From Syncephalastrum monosporum B8922 (lineage: Eukaryota; Mucoromycota; Mucoromycetes; Mucorales; Syncephalastraceae), in the NCBI GenBank assembly GCA_000697355.1, contig JNEN01000818.1, positions 30,726 to 94,725 of the forward strand: a DNA stretch of 64,000 bases. Direction: 5' to 3'. A model generated the notes under the pieces. It was given only the letters and a program-made list of their open reading frames with translations, made no database searches and was not told where the DNA came from. Below are positions 50,667 to 61,622 of this stretch, one piece after another (positions within the stretch are counted from its first letter, which is position 1; every line of letters begins with the position of its first letter). The position numbers and the translations under genes are program-made.

Positions 50667-51440
50667 ATGGATGACGCGCTGGACCCCACTGCTCCCTCTC
50701 TTGAAGAGCAGCTGGAGAATATTCGTTTCGAACCTCACGTTGCGGATCGTATTGGCGTCTCGTTTAACGATTTTGAAACAGTGAACGACTTTCTCAAAAT
50801 TGGCTGGGATCAAGCCATGGACGTTGCATGCGATCTCGAATTGCTTAATAACAATGAACTCAATGCCGAGATTGAGACCAGCCTTACCCATCTTATCGAC
50901 TATCAAGCAATGCTGCATGATCAAAAATCAATTATGACCAGTCTTGCTGAGAGGATTCGTCAGCAGCAGCCCGTCAACAACCTCCCGGCGCAATATGACC
51001 AGAAATGGGAGCAGGCACGACGCGCCTACGAGGCCAAATCAGCAAAGACAAAGTACTACGCCCACCCCCAGTTCATTGAGTTCAAGCAGGCCGTCTGGGA
51101 GATCCACCATCCGGACGAGCCTATGCCGGGCCTGGGCAGCGAGGACGAGGACGATGACCTGGTGGTCGGCCGCACGAAGCAGTCTTACATCTGCCCTATC
51201 ACTCAGCTGCCCCTCGACGAGCCCGTCATGGGCAGAGTTTGCCGCCACCATTATTCCAAGGACGCAATCCATACTCTTATTCGACAAAACCACAACCGTG
51301 TTGAATGCCCTGTATCCGGCTGTCGCCAGCGTCTGACCACTGCTGACCTCGTTCCTGATCTGATGCTCGCTCGGAAGATGGCGCGTATGGCAGCCTCGAC
51401 CGAAACTCAAGATACCAGCGCCTACCACGACATTGAGTAA
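50667..51440 (+). CDS. NSE2: Nse2/Mms21-type E3 SUMO ligase (SP-RING)
   Basis: A single exon of 257 residues from ATG at 50667. The start is chosen because the frame upstream runs antisense into the CCCH gene. The N-terminal half is helical, as in Mms21, which uses it to bind the Smc5 coiled coil. The SP-RING is at residues about 172-220: CPITQLPLDEPVMGRVCRHH, then CPVSGCRQRL, with Cys and His ligands in the Siz/PIAS pattern for one zinc ion. As part of the Smc5-Smc6 complex it sumoylates repair proteins in the nucleus and helps resolve recombination intermediates. It is intronless, unlike most neighbours. Confidence 0.9.
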   Translation: MDDALDPTAPSLEEQLENIRFEPHVADRIGVSFNDFETVNDFLKIGWDQAMDVACDLELLNNNELNAEIETSLTHLIDYQAMLHDQKSIMTSLAERIRQQQPVNNLPAQYDQKWEQARRAYEAKSAKTKYYAHPQFIEFKQAVWEIHHPDEPMPGLGSEDEDDDLVVGRTKQSYICPITQLPLDEPVMGRVCRHHYSKDAIHTLIRQNHNRVECPVSGCRQRLTTADLVPDLMLARKMARMAASTETQDTSAYHDIE

Positions 51441-51837
51441 CCCTGTACATAACGTGTCCTGTAAATACATACATATCATTCTACTTGTGTCAGAAGAGCG
51501 GTCCTGGAGACATTTCATATACGGCCTTCGCCGGACAGGCGGCTACGTCCCTTGACACAGTATCACCGTGGCGGTAGTCATCACTCTTGTATCTCGCCAA
51601 ATCAACAGCAGCCCTCTTAACATTATAATGCATTTTATGTCTAGTACATTTTGTTGTGTCGTCTATCTTATTAGAAAGAGTGGAAGAACGCGGAGGCAGA
51701 AGTCGGATGATGGTGGTGTCTTTTCAAAGTAGAGCGACTGATGACCCATGCATTTCCCTTATCAATCACTATGGATATCCAAACGTGAGAAGGATATTAA
51801 GTAAAAATATAAAATCTTAGCTCGAGGCAATCGATAC
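51441..51837. other. Intergenic between convergent genes
   Basis: 3' flanks of Nse2 and the Mup1-like permease. A possible last intron of the permease may extend into this region. No other feature. Confidence 0.45.
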
Positions 51838-53851
51838 TTACAGAGCACGATGGATGCCATCGAAGCGTATCATACGGATATACCATAGGACCGCTGTAAC
51901 CCCAATGACAGCAACACCGATCACCGGATACAGCCAATAGGGCAAATCGCTATCGGAATGCCCGGTTGGTACAAAGGGAAAAATGATCAGGAAGATGTTG
52001 TAGAGGATCAAAAGTACGCTTGTCACCCAGGGCGCGGTAAACGGGCGAGTTTTCTCGGGCTCTGTTCGGCGCAACCAAAGCATACCCACCACAGCAAGCA
52101 CCGTAAAATAACCCAAGGGGTCTACCGAAAGTATGTTGATTAGCATCATAATCTTACGTCCCTCGTTTATATCCTGCTTACATCCAGCCACGTCAACGAA
52201 AAAATTGTAAGCTCCTGCAGGAGGCCCCACGATGACAATCGTTGTGATAAGCCAGTGGATCAGAAAAGCCCACGTTGGCGCACCCGAGAAAGAAGAAGGC
52301 CGTCCAAACACTGATCCGTAAGGGAGATACCCGTCGCGCGCCGCTTCCATAATGACTCGGCCGCTTGTAACCGTAATCGTGCTGGTAGCGCCAAACGCGC
52401 TCAGTGCGATCAGGGCCGGAAGCACGCTGCTACTGGCAGGCCCAAACACACGCGTACAAAACTCGGCGGCGACCGTCGTAGTGGACCCCAAGATCACCGC
52501 CTTGGGAACAACGATAAAGTATGCCACATTCACTACCATGTAGAGCACAGTGATGATACTAAACGACACCGCTGCCGAGACCTTGAGGGTACGGATGGGG
52601 TCCTTCAGTTCGTCGAGAATGTAGTTGACATTGTTGCCGCTACCGACCGTGAACGCGACCTTAATGAGCGCGCTCGCGTAGCCGTTGCCGTTCTGCGAGG
52701 TGCCTGCAAAAATATTCTCAAGGTTGTGCGTATTGGGCACGTGCGGCGCGCCACCCGCGGCGACGACGATCCCTGTGATGGCGATAAAGACGAGGACCAG
52801 TGTCTTGATCACCGTCAAAGCGTTGTTTACCCGAAGACCCCACTTTGTCGAGCACGCGTGCAACAAGCAGCATAGCGTGATGACCCCGACACCAATGGCC
52901 TTTTCGATCCATGGATTCCAGTCATCGACGCCAGCTACATAGTTTTAAGATTAGCTTCTTTTTTTCCCGCGACTTTTCGGTGACCCAAGCATTTGGTTGT
53001 ATCATGCTATGCACGCACCTGCATATTTGATATACTAGTGATGTGTGTAACCATTCCAGTCAGCACGATATTAAATCAAGAATTGCATCATCTCTTACCG
53101 TGCCCACCACAATGGCATCAGCGGCGCAGTTACCCGGTCGCGTCAAAAAGCAGAGCGTCAGACAAAACATAAACGGTACCAGTGTCCTGGGTTTTCGGTA
53201 CTCTAAAGGAAAAAAAATTGCTCTTGATTAGTATCATTTTGCCCATTTTACGTATTTCACATGTCATATTAGGTTCCAGAATCTCACCATAGTCGAGATA
53301 TTCTTTCTCGCCTCCGGAGCGTGGTAGCATCTATAGGTGTCAATAAAGACGCAGGGTCGAGGTCATGTTAGTTCCATATCCATGCGCGCAGGAGGTGGAT
53401 GAAATTAACGGCACATCTTGACACGATCAACCCGTCCTTCATCCATGATTAGAAAGGAAATCCATTACTTACTGTACCAAGCTCCACGTATGCCAAAATA
53501 CTGCACAATCCAAAAACAATCCCCGCAGCCCACATGATAAGCGACATGCCTACAGAACCTACGCCCACCAGGACGCCGGATGGAGCAGAAAAGATACCGC
53601 TGCCTATCGATATACCGATCGCTAGCATACAGGCTACAGCATAACACAGTATTAGATATCTTCGGTAGTTGTCATCTAGAGATACCCAACGCCCTCGTAC
53701 CTGAAAAGGGCCCAATGGTCCTCTGTACCATAGGGTTGACATGGGCAAACGGATCTGGCTCATACGCTCTCTCGACGCATTCAGTCTCAACGACATATCC
53801 GTCTATGGATACGCCCTCTTCTTTAGCCGTTTTTGGGGAAAGAAGCGACAT
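51838..53851 (-). CDS. Amino acid permease, Mup1-like (LAT/APC family)
   Basis: Six exons: 53701-53851, 53473-53633, 53288-53330, 53099-53202, 53019-53034 (16 bases) and 51838-52934, giving 523 residues. About twelve membrane helices are readable. Family marks are ISIGSGIFSAPSGVL in TM1, MLPRSGGEKEYLDY with the following YRKPRTLVPFMF, and GSGNNVNYILDELKDPIRTL in TM6, all as in fungal high-affinity methionine permease Mup1 and its relatives. It should import methionine or other neutral amino acids with H+ at the plasma membrane. The first codons (MSLLSPKTAKEEGVSIDGY) form the cytosolic N-terminus. The stop codon is embedded in a perfect 5' splice consensus, so a slightly longer spliced end is possible. 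Confidence 0.9.
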
Positions 53852-54099
53852 GGGTCCGGCGGGGTAAAAAGAGTTAATAAGAAGTCGGTAAGAGAAGGGA
53901 AAAGATAAATAAGAGAAAGCAGAAAGAGTAAGGGGCAAACTCCAGGCAGATGGCAAAGGCGTTTTATTTGACCCACTATGCAAAAAGAGTAGACGGATCT
54001 GACTGCATGTCGTACATAAATCGTAACGCTACCCTTGACGATCGCCATAAACTTTCATTAGATGTAACTCACCATGAGTACGTACTCTTTCGATATAGC

Positions 54100-55419
54100 T
54101 CAAGTAACACGAATGCTCGTGATATGCTTTCGGTCAAGCTGTTCTTGATCTGTCAGCAAATAGCCAGGTGAAGACTGCCATGCAATTCGAGTAACGCTTC
54201 TGTCGGTCAAGGTCCGCCCGTCCACAACGTGACCTGGGACCAGCAGTTGATATTGATCGTTTTTTGCAATCGTCTTGGCATCGACCCGAAATATGTGAGG
54301 CGAGGGCTCGGCTGCTTGCTGGGTTTGTCGCAAAAGTCGACGACCCGGGTCGAAGCAGATCAGAGTGCGTCGCTTCGCAAGGGTCTCGATGCCTACAATG
54401 GTCCGGCTGTGACCCTGATGCTGGAGATAAATGGGCGGTCGGTCGGTTAAATGTACAGTTTTGGATTTGCATGCGGATGCATGCATAAGGCGCTCAAAGG
54501 CATTATTGTGCAGGCTTGGTTGGGTTTGACCAAGGGCGCTCTCAAAGTAGGACTGGATCCAGTCCAACAGGGTATCGTGCCGCTCTACGTTCAGGTCAAA
54601 GTCTAGGATCGTGCACCGGATGCCGAGATAGGTGAGCATGACATAGACTTCGGTAGTGCCAATCCATTTGCGCGTCTCATGCACCGTGTGGTCTAGTTGG
54701 GAGGCGCCGGCAGGATCATAACCTCAAGGGGTGGTCTGTGAACATGTGGCTCTGGTGCATCTGCAAACTTAAGCTTTTTTACCTTCTTTCCATGCTGTTT
54801 CCAAAAGCCGCTGCAGGCTATCAAGATCAGGCACCTGGCGCACGAGAGGACGGCGGTGCTCCTCCTGCTTCTCCAGAAAAGACAGGAGCATTTGACAGTT
54901 ACGGTACCCACAGCTCCACCCCTTGTCCCAAAACTCGCCTACGATTTCTTCTGTGCTGAGACTGCCCAGGTAGACCCTCTCGTTCTTGTTTTGCCCGGAC
55001 AGACGTCTCTGTAGTTGTCTCATGACATCGGCTCCACGTCGAGTGGGTGGCACAGCCTTGCCCCAGATGCTTTTCTGACGGCTCAGGCGGTCGCGCGCAA
55101 AATCAAGGGTTGTGCACGTCCTTTTTGTGGGAAGCTCCTCCGTATCATCTTCAAACTAAAATACACACATGTAAGTACATTTTCTACTAAAGCAAAGGTG
55201 GCTTTCGCCTTCTGTACCTTGCGCTTATTGAGAGTGGATCGTCGTCCTTGCTGTAAGGCTTCTTCGATGGTGAGTTGCTCTGCGACATGGCCATCGACAT
55301 GGATTTGAAGCAAGTCGATGGGTACTTTACAGGTATAAGGTTGTGCAAACTGGCGTAGGATCATTGCACTTGCCTTCCTCATGGCAAAAATCAAACGTGC
55401 ATTGGACCGAATCAGACAT
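54100..55419 (-). CDS. ZUP1/ZUFSP-type deubiquitinase (C78 peptidase)
   Basis: Four exons: 55374-55419, 55218-55324, 54783-55155 and 54100-54692, giving 372 residues. The first intron has a GC donor (GAAG|GCAAGT) and is 49 bases. It joins an N-terminal zinc finger with ligands Cys7, Cys12, His24 and His28 (CTFDFC, then HVDGH). The peptidase core has WDKGWSCGYRNCQMLLSFL with the nucleophile Cys133, TRKWIGTTEVYVMLTYLGI, IYLQHQGHSRTIVGIE with His270, and LICFDPGRR with Asp290. These match the ZUFSP/Mug105 family, cysteine proteases specific for long Lys63-linked ubiquitin chains with a role in genome stability. This is a short form: animal ZUFSP has more zinc fingers. UFM1-specific proteases share the fold but not these flanks. 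Confidence 0.88.
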
Positions 55420-56287
55420 GGACTGGGACAAGCGTCTGAGACAAGTCGAGGCACTGCTTGCCAGAAATAAAAAAATTTCTCTGCACGCAACATCTCAATG
55501 AGCGACCGTTGTATTGACCGTACATACAGAGAGACGTCAGCATGAATCTTCTGTTGAACATAAAAGCAACCATCTGCCTTTCAGCAACGCCTTGACTTGA
55601 TCTCACGTGTTGTACTGTGAGCTCACTGATAAACGACTAACAGCCATGATGGGGAAGGAAACCGAACACATTGCTTCCACGTTATTTAAACTTGTATTGA
55701 TAGATACCCATTCACTGAGGTCTTCATCACTGTCTCAGTACGAGAGAGCGAGCGGATTGACATAAACTGCGTGTATAATCAGAAGTAAACTTGTCAGCGA
55801 CTCGTAAGGTATTTCCTGCACGACTGATGGAAGTGCAGACGTCGCATGTGTGACCAAGGGATATATGTAGGGCTAGCTTCCATGTTGGCCCTTCACGACC
55901 GTATGTGCTTTACTGTACAATATAGTTCAGTATACTGTATTCTTGATATCTCGTTTACTGATGAGCATAATCTTTGGGTTAAGAGAAATGCTCAGTCGTG
56001 AAAAAGGCATGCGTACATTATAGATCACATTACTGCCAGAAATTACGGCTATATCCTGAATCGTTCCACAGCGTACATACAGTACAACAGTACAGCAAAA
56101 ATAGCTATGTGCTTGCCTTTGTACGCAAACACGAAACGCCTTCACCGATTTTACTCTCTGCTGTGTCATTCGCCTGATGTGGCATAAATAGTGACTCCTT
56201 AATATCATTAATGAACTCGCAAAAGCTATATAAACCATCAACTCATCTTGCTTGGGTGCAACCTCATAAAATCAGTCTTTGCGACGC
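55420..56287. other. Divergent intergenic region
   Basis: Between the ZUP1-type gene and the Dal5-like permease. AT-rich, holds both promoters, including the TATA box noted separately. No gene seen. Confidence 0.5.
56227..56234 (+). promoter_or_regulatory. TATA box of the Dal5-like permease gene
   Basis: TATATAAA 54 bases ahead of the start codon at 56288, a good core promoter position for a gene with a short leader. Confidence 0.6.
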
Positions 56288-57970
56288 ATGCACAGATCAC
56301 ATGACTTGGAAGAAAAGGTCACTGCTGAGGACGGCTCGGCGCTTACCGATGCTGCATCCAACAGAACCTCTGTTTATTTCTCAAAGCGCGAAGAAAGCTG
56401 TCTGCTGCGGCGGATTGACTTGAGAATCTTGACCCTGTTATGCCCGCTCTGGTTCCTGCAGGTAAAGAAAACCCCTCCGATGTTTCCGTGTTCAAACAAT
56501 ACAGCGTGCCTTGGTGACTTGACTGCATGAAGTTCTTGGATAAGTCAACTCTCAACTATGCTGGTGTGCTGGGCATCTATGAAGACACAGGCATAAACCA
56601 GAATCAGTTTGGTTGGCTCGGATCCGCTTTTTATATTGGTTATTTCGCGTTTCAGGTGATTACAGTCGAGCACTTAAGAAAAATGTAAAAGTAACGACCC
56701 TTCTTTTTTACAGATAACGAACAGCTATTTAATGCCTATCCTTCCCGCATCCAAGTACCTTGGTATACTTGTCTGCGTGTGGGGCACCATCACGGCATGC
56801 ATGTCTCTCGGAAGAACATTCCAAGCTCTTTTTGCATTTCGCGTTTTTCTCGGCTTTGCTGAAGCCTCGACCTATCCTGTCTCGTATCACCTTGTCAGCC
56901 TTTTTTACCGACGGAGAGAACAGGTCATCCGCCTCGGTATCTTACAATGTTCAGTGTCAGTCTGTTCAGCTTTAGGCGGCCTGATAGGCTATGGCTTTGG
57001 TCATATGGATGGCCTAGCCGGTCTGCGGGCCTGGCGTTGGTGCATGCTCCTCTGTGGTGCATTCACGGTTCTATGGGGTATCCTCATATTTGTGTTTCTG
57101 CCTGACACAGTCGAGTCGCGCTGGTTTAAGCTCTCACCCGAGGAGAAGCGCATTGTAGAGGACCGCTCACGAGACAACGCCGTTGTGTTACGATACAGGA
57201 TCCAATGGTCGCAGGCGACGGAGAGTGTGCGCGATCCGAGACTGTATGCTTACTTGTTTGGTTCCTGTTTCAATAACCTGATAACGGGAGCACTGAGTGT
57301 GTTCCGCTCCCAGATCATTGCACAGATGGGGTTTTCAGTAAGTGGGCATTTCATTAGCCTATCTCAATACGTAAATGTAAATTCTCATAAACTTGGCTTT
57401 ATCCACTCTCAGAAGCTGAATTCTCTCCTACTCAATATTCCACAAGGTGCCGCTATCATATGCATGAATTTGAGTGCCATTTTTCTTAGCTTCCACTTTA
57501 ATGAGATCGGCATTTTTGGTGCTCTTAGCGCATTCGTGTCCTTTGTCGGTTCTCTATTGCTGCTCGTACTACCTCAATCCAGCGTCAGATTGGCCGGTCT
57601 CTACTTGGCAGAAAATCTAGCGACTAATATTCTGATGCAGACTTACATTGCCAGCAACGTGTCAGGCGTCACCAAGAAGACGCTCTATACCAGTGCCAAT
57701 ATGATTGGCTACACGATTGGCCAATTCTTGGGTCCTCTCACGCTGCGGCAAGAGGACGCGCCACGCTACAGACCCGCTATCATCGCGTATATGATCGCTG
57801 CAGTAGTCACTATGGCAGTCTTCCTATATCTTCGGTGGTCTTACAAAAAGGAAAACAAGCGGCGACATGATATTCTCGCCGATCGTCCACAGCAGTACAT
57901 TACCAATACAGGCCGCCGCCAGGAAGATGTTACGGACAAGGAGGATGCCTATTTCTTTTACCGAGTATAG
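56288..57970 (+). CDS. MFS permease of the anion:cation symporter family (Dal5/Tna1-like)
   Basis: Four exons: 56288-56461, 56533-56655, 56714-57337 and 57413-57970, giving 492 residues. The start is the first in-frame ATG after the TATA box. Typical ACS-family blocks are LLRRIDLRILTLLCPLWFLQ, FLDKSTLNYAGVLGI, NQFGWLGSAFYIGYFAFQ, FRVFLGFAEASTYPVSYHLV and FLPDTVESRWFKLSPEEKRI. At the end of the core are SGVTKKTLYTSANMIGYTIG and IGQFLGPLTL, then EDAPRYRPAI. Relatives import allantoate, nicotinate, pantothenate or other organic anions; the substrate here is open. The third intron is 75 bases, has no in-frame stop and could be retained, adding 25 residues after TM6. The C-terminus is a charged cytosolic tail. 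Confidence 0.92.
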
Positions 57971-58146
57971 CATATTTACATGTGTATAAGATTCATATAG
58001 CCAGCCTTTTATCCTCTGGCTTTTCATTTTCGGCTGTGATTTGTTATAACTCCATAAAAGTAGCGATTTATAAGTGTATAAATTATAATTGGACATATAT
58101 ACAGGGAGCACATACGGTATGCGCCAGTAACTAGAATACTGATAAT

Positions 58147-59979
58147 CTAATCATCATTACCATGATAAACGTCCGTCCATCCCATGCTTCTCTGGACAGC
58201 AGCCTCCCACATAGTGTAATGCTGATCGCGTTCTTCTTTCGAGATACTTGGTTTGAACACCTCTGCGTCCTCGACGTTTATCAAACCACGTACGGCATCA
58301 AGGTCTTTCCAGATACCGTAGGCGAGACCGGCAGCAATGGCCGATCCAAGTGCTGTAGTTTCGCGCATGGCAGGTCGCTCAACTGGGATGCCGAGTACAT
58401 CGGACTGTGTTTGCATGCACACGTTCGAGTTGGACATGCCACCGTCTGCCTTGAGAATCTTGAGAGGTACATCGCCGTCGTCTTTCATGCTTTCCAAAAT
58501 GGCGCGGGTCGAGTAACACACGGCGTCAAGGGTCGCGCGCGCGAGGTGATATTTGTTTGTATATTGAGTCAAGCCGACCAGTGTACCACGTGCATCATCC
58601 CGCCAATAGGGTGCGAACAAACCGGAGAAGGCTGTGACAAACATGACACCACCGGTGTCCGAAACTAATGCGTGCTCTGCATGAGCATGCTGTCTAATTT
58701 AGCCTTTGGATAGGTACCTTTTTCTGCAAAGTGGTCGATCTCTTTTGTATCTTTGATGATACCCATATTATCCCGTAGCCATCGAATGGCAGCACCTGCC
58801 ACACTAATGGAGCCTTCGAGTGCATAGTTGACTTCACCGTCAGGTCCAAACTGGTATCCAACTGTAGAAAGCAGACCGTGGTTCGAGTGGACAGGCTCGT
58901 TTCCTACGTGGAGGAGCAAGAAAGCGCCTGTGCCATAAGTATTTTTCGCTTCGCCTTTTGTAAAGCATTTCTGGCCAACAAAAGCTGCTTGCTGATCACC
59001 AAGGCAACCCATAATTGGCAATCCCTGAAGGGGTCCACCGTCGTTGACGTCGCCATAGTGCTCAGAAGACGATACAATCTTGGGTAGAATATGATCCGGT
59101 ACCTCGAAAAAGCTAGCAAACTGGTTTAGTCAAGATGCAACAATGACATTGGTTAGACTTACTCTAGTAGATCCTTGTCCCATTTTCGAGTCTTGAGATT
59201 CATGAACATGGTGCGCGAAGCATTCGTGACATCGGTGACGTGCACACCTCCTTTTTCAGCGCCTCCAGTCAGATTCTGTAAAACAAGTTAGTAAGTCAAG
59301 CTTTGTTATGTTTGGTATCATGTACCCATATCAGCCAGCTGTCTACGGTCCCGAACATGGCGCGCTTTTCACGGACAGCGTCTTGTACATCTTTGACCTT
59401 GTGTAATAACCAGTGCACCTTGACGGCTGAAAAATAGTTGTGAAGAGGCAGGCCAGAGAGATCCTGCGTATCGATCGTGCCCATCTTGTCTTGCTTCTTC
59501 TTTAACTTTTTGACAAGTTTGTTGGTCCGTGTATCACCCCACACAATTGCATTGTGTAGTGGCTCTCCCGTGTTTTTGTCCCAAAAGAGCGTCGTTTCTC
59601 GCTGATTTGTGATACCCACCGCTGCCGTCATTATGTACACATGAGTATACTCTCATCTTGTATCCATATCAACGACCACCCCTACCTTTGATGTGCGATT
59701 GATCATGCCCCATCATGCCAAACTTTCTCAGCGCTTCTTCTGCGCATTTTTCGACCGTGTCCAGCAATGTCAAAGGGTCATGTTCAATCCAACTGCACAG
59801 TTTCGGTTAAGTATTCTTTTCTCTGTTTACTTTCAGTATAAAGCCGCAACGTACCCAGGTCGAGGATAAAGCTGCTGAAACTCAAGCTGATGCCATGTCA
59901 CAAGGTGACCTGCATCGTCAAATATGAGAAACCGTGTAGACGTCGTGCCTTGGTCGATCGCTCCAATGTATTGCGGCAT
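58147..59979 (-). CDS. GUT1: Glycerol kinase, copy 2
   Basis: Six exons: 59855-59979, 59686-59792, 59326-59621, 59163-59275, 58718-59112 and 58147-58664, giving 517 residues. All catalytic blocks are intact: [82 protein letters not shown] and [19 protein letters not shown]. The function is glycerol to glycerol-3-phosphate, as for copy 1. Introns after PG, after the LIW/LIY residue and before FFE/FFG match copy 1 in place and phase. Introns after HIK and after FAEK are found only here, so they were gained here or lost in copy 1. The copy has its own Lys-rich insertion (KKLKKKQDK). Both copies look functional. Confidence 0.96.
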
Positions 59980-60608
59980 GTCTAGTATATAAGAATAAGA
60001 TATAAAAAGGGTCTTAAAACAAAGATTGGAGAAAGGAAGAGTGGAACCCGTGCTCATAGCTTCAATTTACCCGCCAAAGATATTTCTTCCGGCTTTCCAT
60101 TTTTGGTCTCCTATTGTCACTGTGATGTCATTGGACGTGATGAGACAATCCTTAGGTATGTATTCCTTTGTCACCGGGACCAGAAAAGAAAACCATTACA
60201 ACCACATTAAGAAATTCTTGTACGACGAATAGAAAAGAGCGGCTTGGCATCCACGAAAATGAATGGCGTACACGGGGTGTATGGCAGCAAGTAACGGCTG
60301 AGACGGATGGAACTACTGTTAGCCAGTCATTTTTTGATGTAACGACACGTCCAATGTCAGCCGAATAATAGCATGGCTTGTGCACGGACACAAATGACAG
60401 GCGCTATGCCCTACGTTGATATACAGTACAATGCGATGCTATAGATCGAGGCACATTCATATCATAGTGTCCCGAATCTGAAATTCCTATGAAATTAGAA
60501 TGGCTTCCATTCGCTACGTTTGTGACAGTGCTTACCAATTAAGGAAACAAGAGACAGTTTTCATCTGCTCGGTGCTTTTTTTTTACTGCCGAGGTTGTAT
60601 CGTCTGCC
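59980..60608. other. Intergenic, no gene seen
   Basis: Divergent spacer between glycerol kinase 2 and the decayed enolase-phosphatase. No feature recognised apart from AT-rich promoter-like sequence near 59990. Confidence 0.5.
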
Positions 60609-61349
60609 ATGGAGAACTACCACGCTGTTGTCCTCGACATTGAGGGCACCATTACTCCAATTATTTTTGTCAAAGACATTTTGTTTCCGTACGTTACTCA
60701 ATGCCTAGACGCGCTTTTAAAACGACAATGGTCTTCGTCTGACCTTTCAGGACACATCGAGCAGCTGCGCAAGCAGGCTGCTGAAGACGTGAAGAACAGC
60801 GAACCGTCTGCTGTATTGGTCCCTTCTGATGGATCGGATGACGAGATTAAGCAAGCCATAATAAAGAATATTGGGTGGCAGATGGATGCAGGTCGCAAGA
60901 TCGGCGCTCTCAAGGCGTTCCAGGGTTACATTTGGAAGGAAGGATATATCAGCGGTCAGCTGCGTGGAGAAGTCTATCCTGACGTGATCCCAAAGCTCGA
61001 TCAGTGGCAAAGCGCTGGCAAGAAAATCTACCTTTATTCATCCAGAAGTGTGCCAGCGCAGAAACTACTGGTCGGCTAATCGAATAAGGGCGACTTGATG
61101 AAGTACTTTTCTGGTTACTTTGACACAGCTATTGGCCTCAAAACAAAAAGTTGAGTCTTACAGTCGCATTGCGCACGAAATTGGACAATCTCCTTCCCAA
61201 GTCCTCTTGTGAGCGACAATATCAAAGAAATCCAAGCCGCTGATCAAGCTCAGTTCCAGACGGTTATTTCTGAACGACCTGGTAACGCTCCCCTGGGCCC
61301 AGAGAGCCAGTCGTTCAAGATCATTACTTCATTTGACCAAATTGCATAA
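60609..61349 (+). pseudogene. Decayed enolase-phosphatase E1 (methionine salvage)
   Basis: The first 156 codons are an intact start of enolase-phosphatase E1 (MASA/Utr4): VVLDIEGTITPI with the HAD nucleophile Asp, IGALKAFQGYIWKEGYISG, GEVYPDVIPKLDQW, and the SSxSVPAQKL block. The frame then meets TAA at 61077-61079, where the family has Gly-Tyr-Ser-Asn. Homology continues in the same frame (SNKGDLMKYFSGYFDTAIGL), shifts after KTK near 61150, and shifts again near 61206 (VLL to SDNIKEIQAADQ) before ending SFDQIA-stop at 61349. Thus one nonsense and two frameshifts. The block also has Arg where Gly is expected (SSRSV). No introns are present. In working form the enzyme makes the acireductone of methionine salvage. 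Sequencing error is an alternative, but three lesions make it unlikely. Confidence 0.82.
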
Positions 61350-61622
61350 ATACAACTGTTTTATTCACGGTCTCATTATACAGCGTTGGCGATCATAAAG
61401 CCAAATTCATTTCCGCAGGCGAGCCTACGTATAAACGAGACCAAGTGGGCATGAAAAATACTGGATTAAAAGCGAGTACTCACACAAAGAAAAGGCAATT
61501 ATTCTTTGTGAACGCCGCAACTGAAGGCAAGCAAGCCAAGACGCCGCGCATCCAGAGTTTTATTGAGCTTTGATGAGCTAAAAGACTACTCAGACGCCGG
61601 CGAAGCAGAAGTAAACTACTAG
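61350..61622 (+). other. Coding-like remnant of unknown family
   Basis: A frame open to TGA at 61571-61573 reads SVGDHKAKFISAGEPTYKRD and onward to KTPRIQSFIEL. After a one- or two-base shift near 61569, the next frame reads FDELKDYSDAGEAEVNY and stops at 61620-61622. The protein-like composition and acidic tail suggest a broken 3' gene end. I do not recognise it. It follows directly on the enolase-phosphatase remnant but in another frame. Confidence 0.35.
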
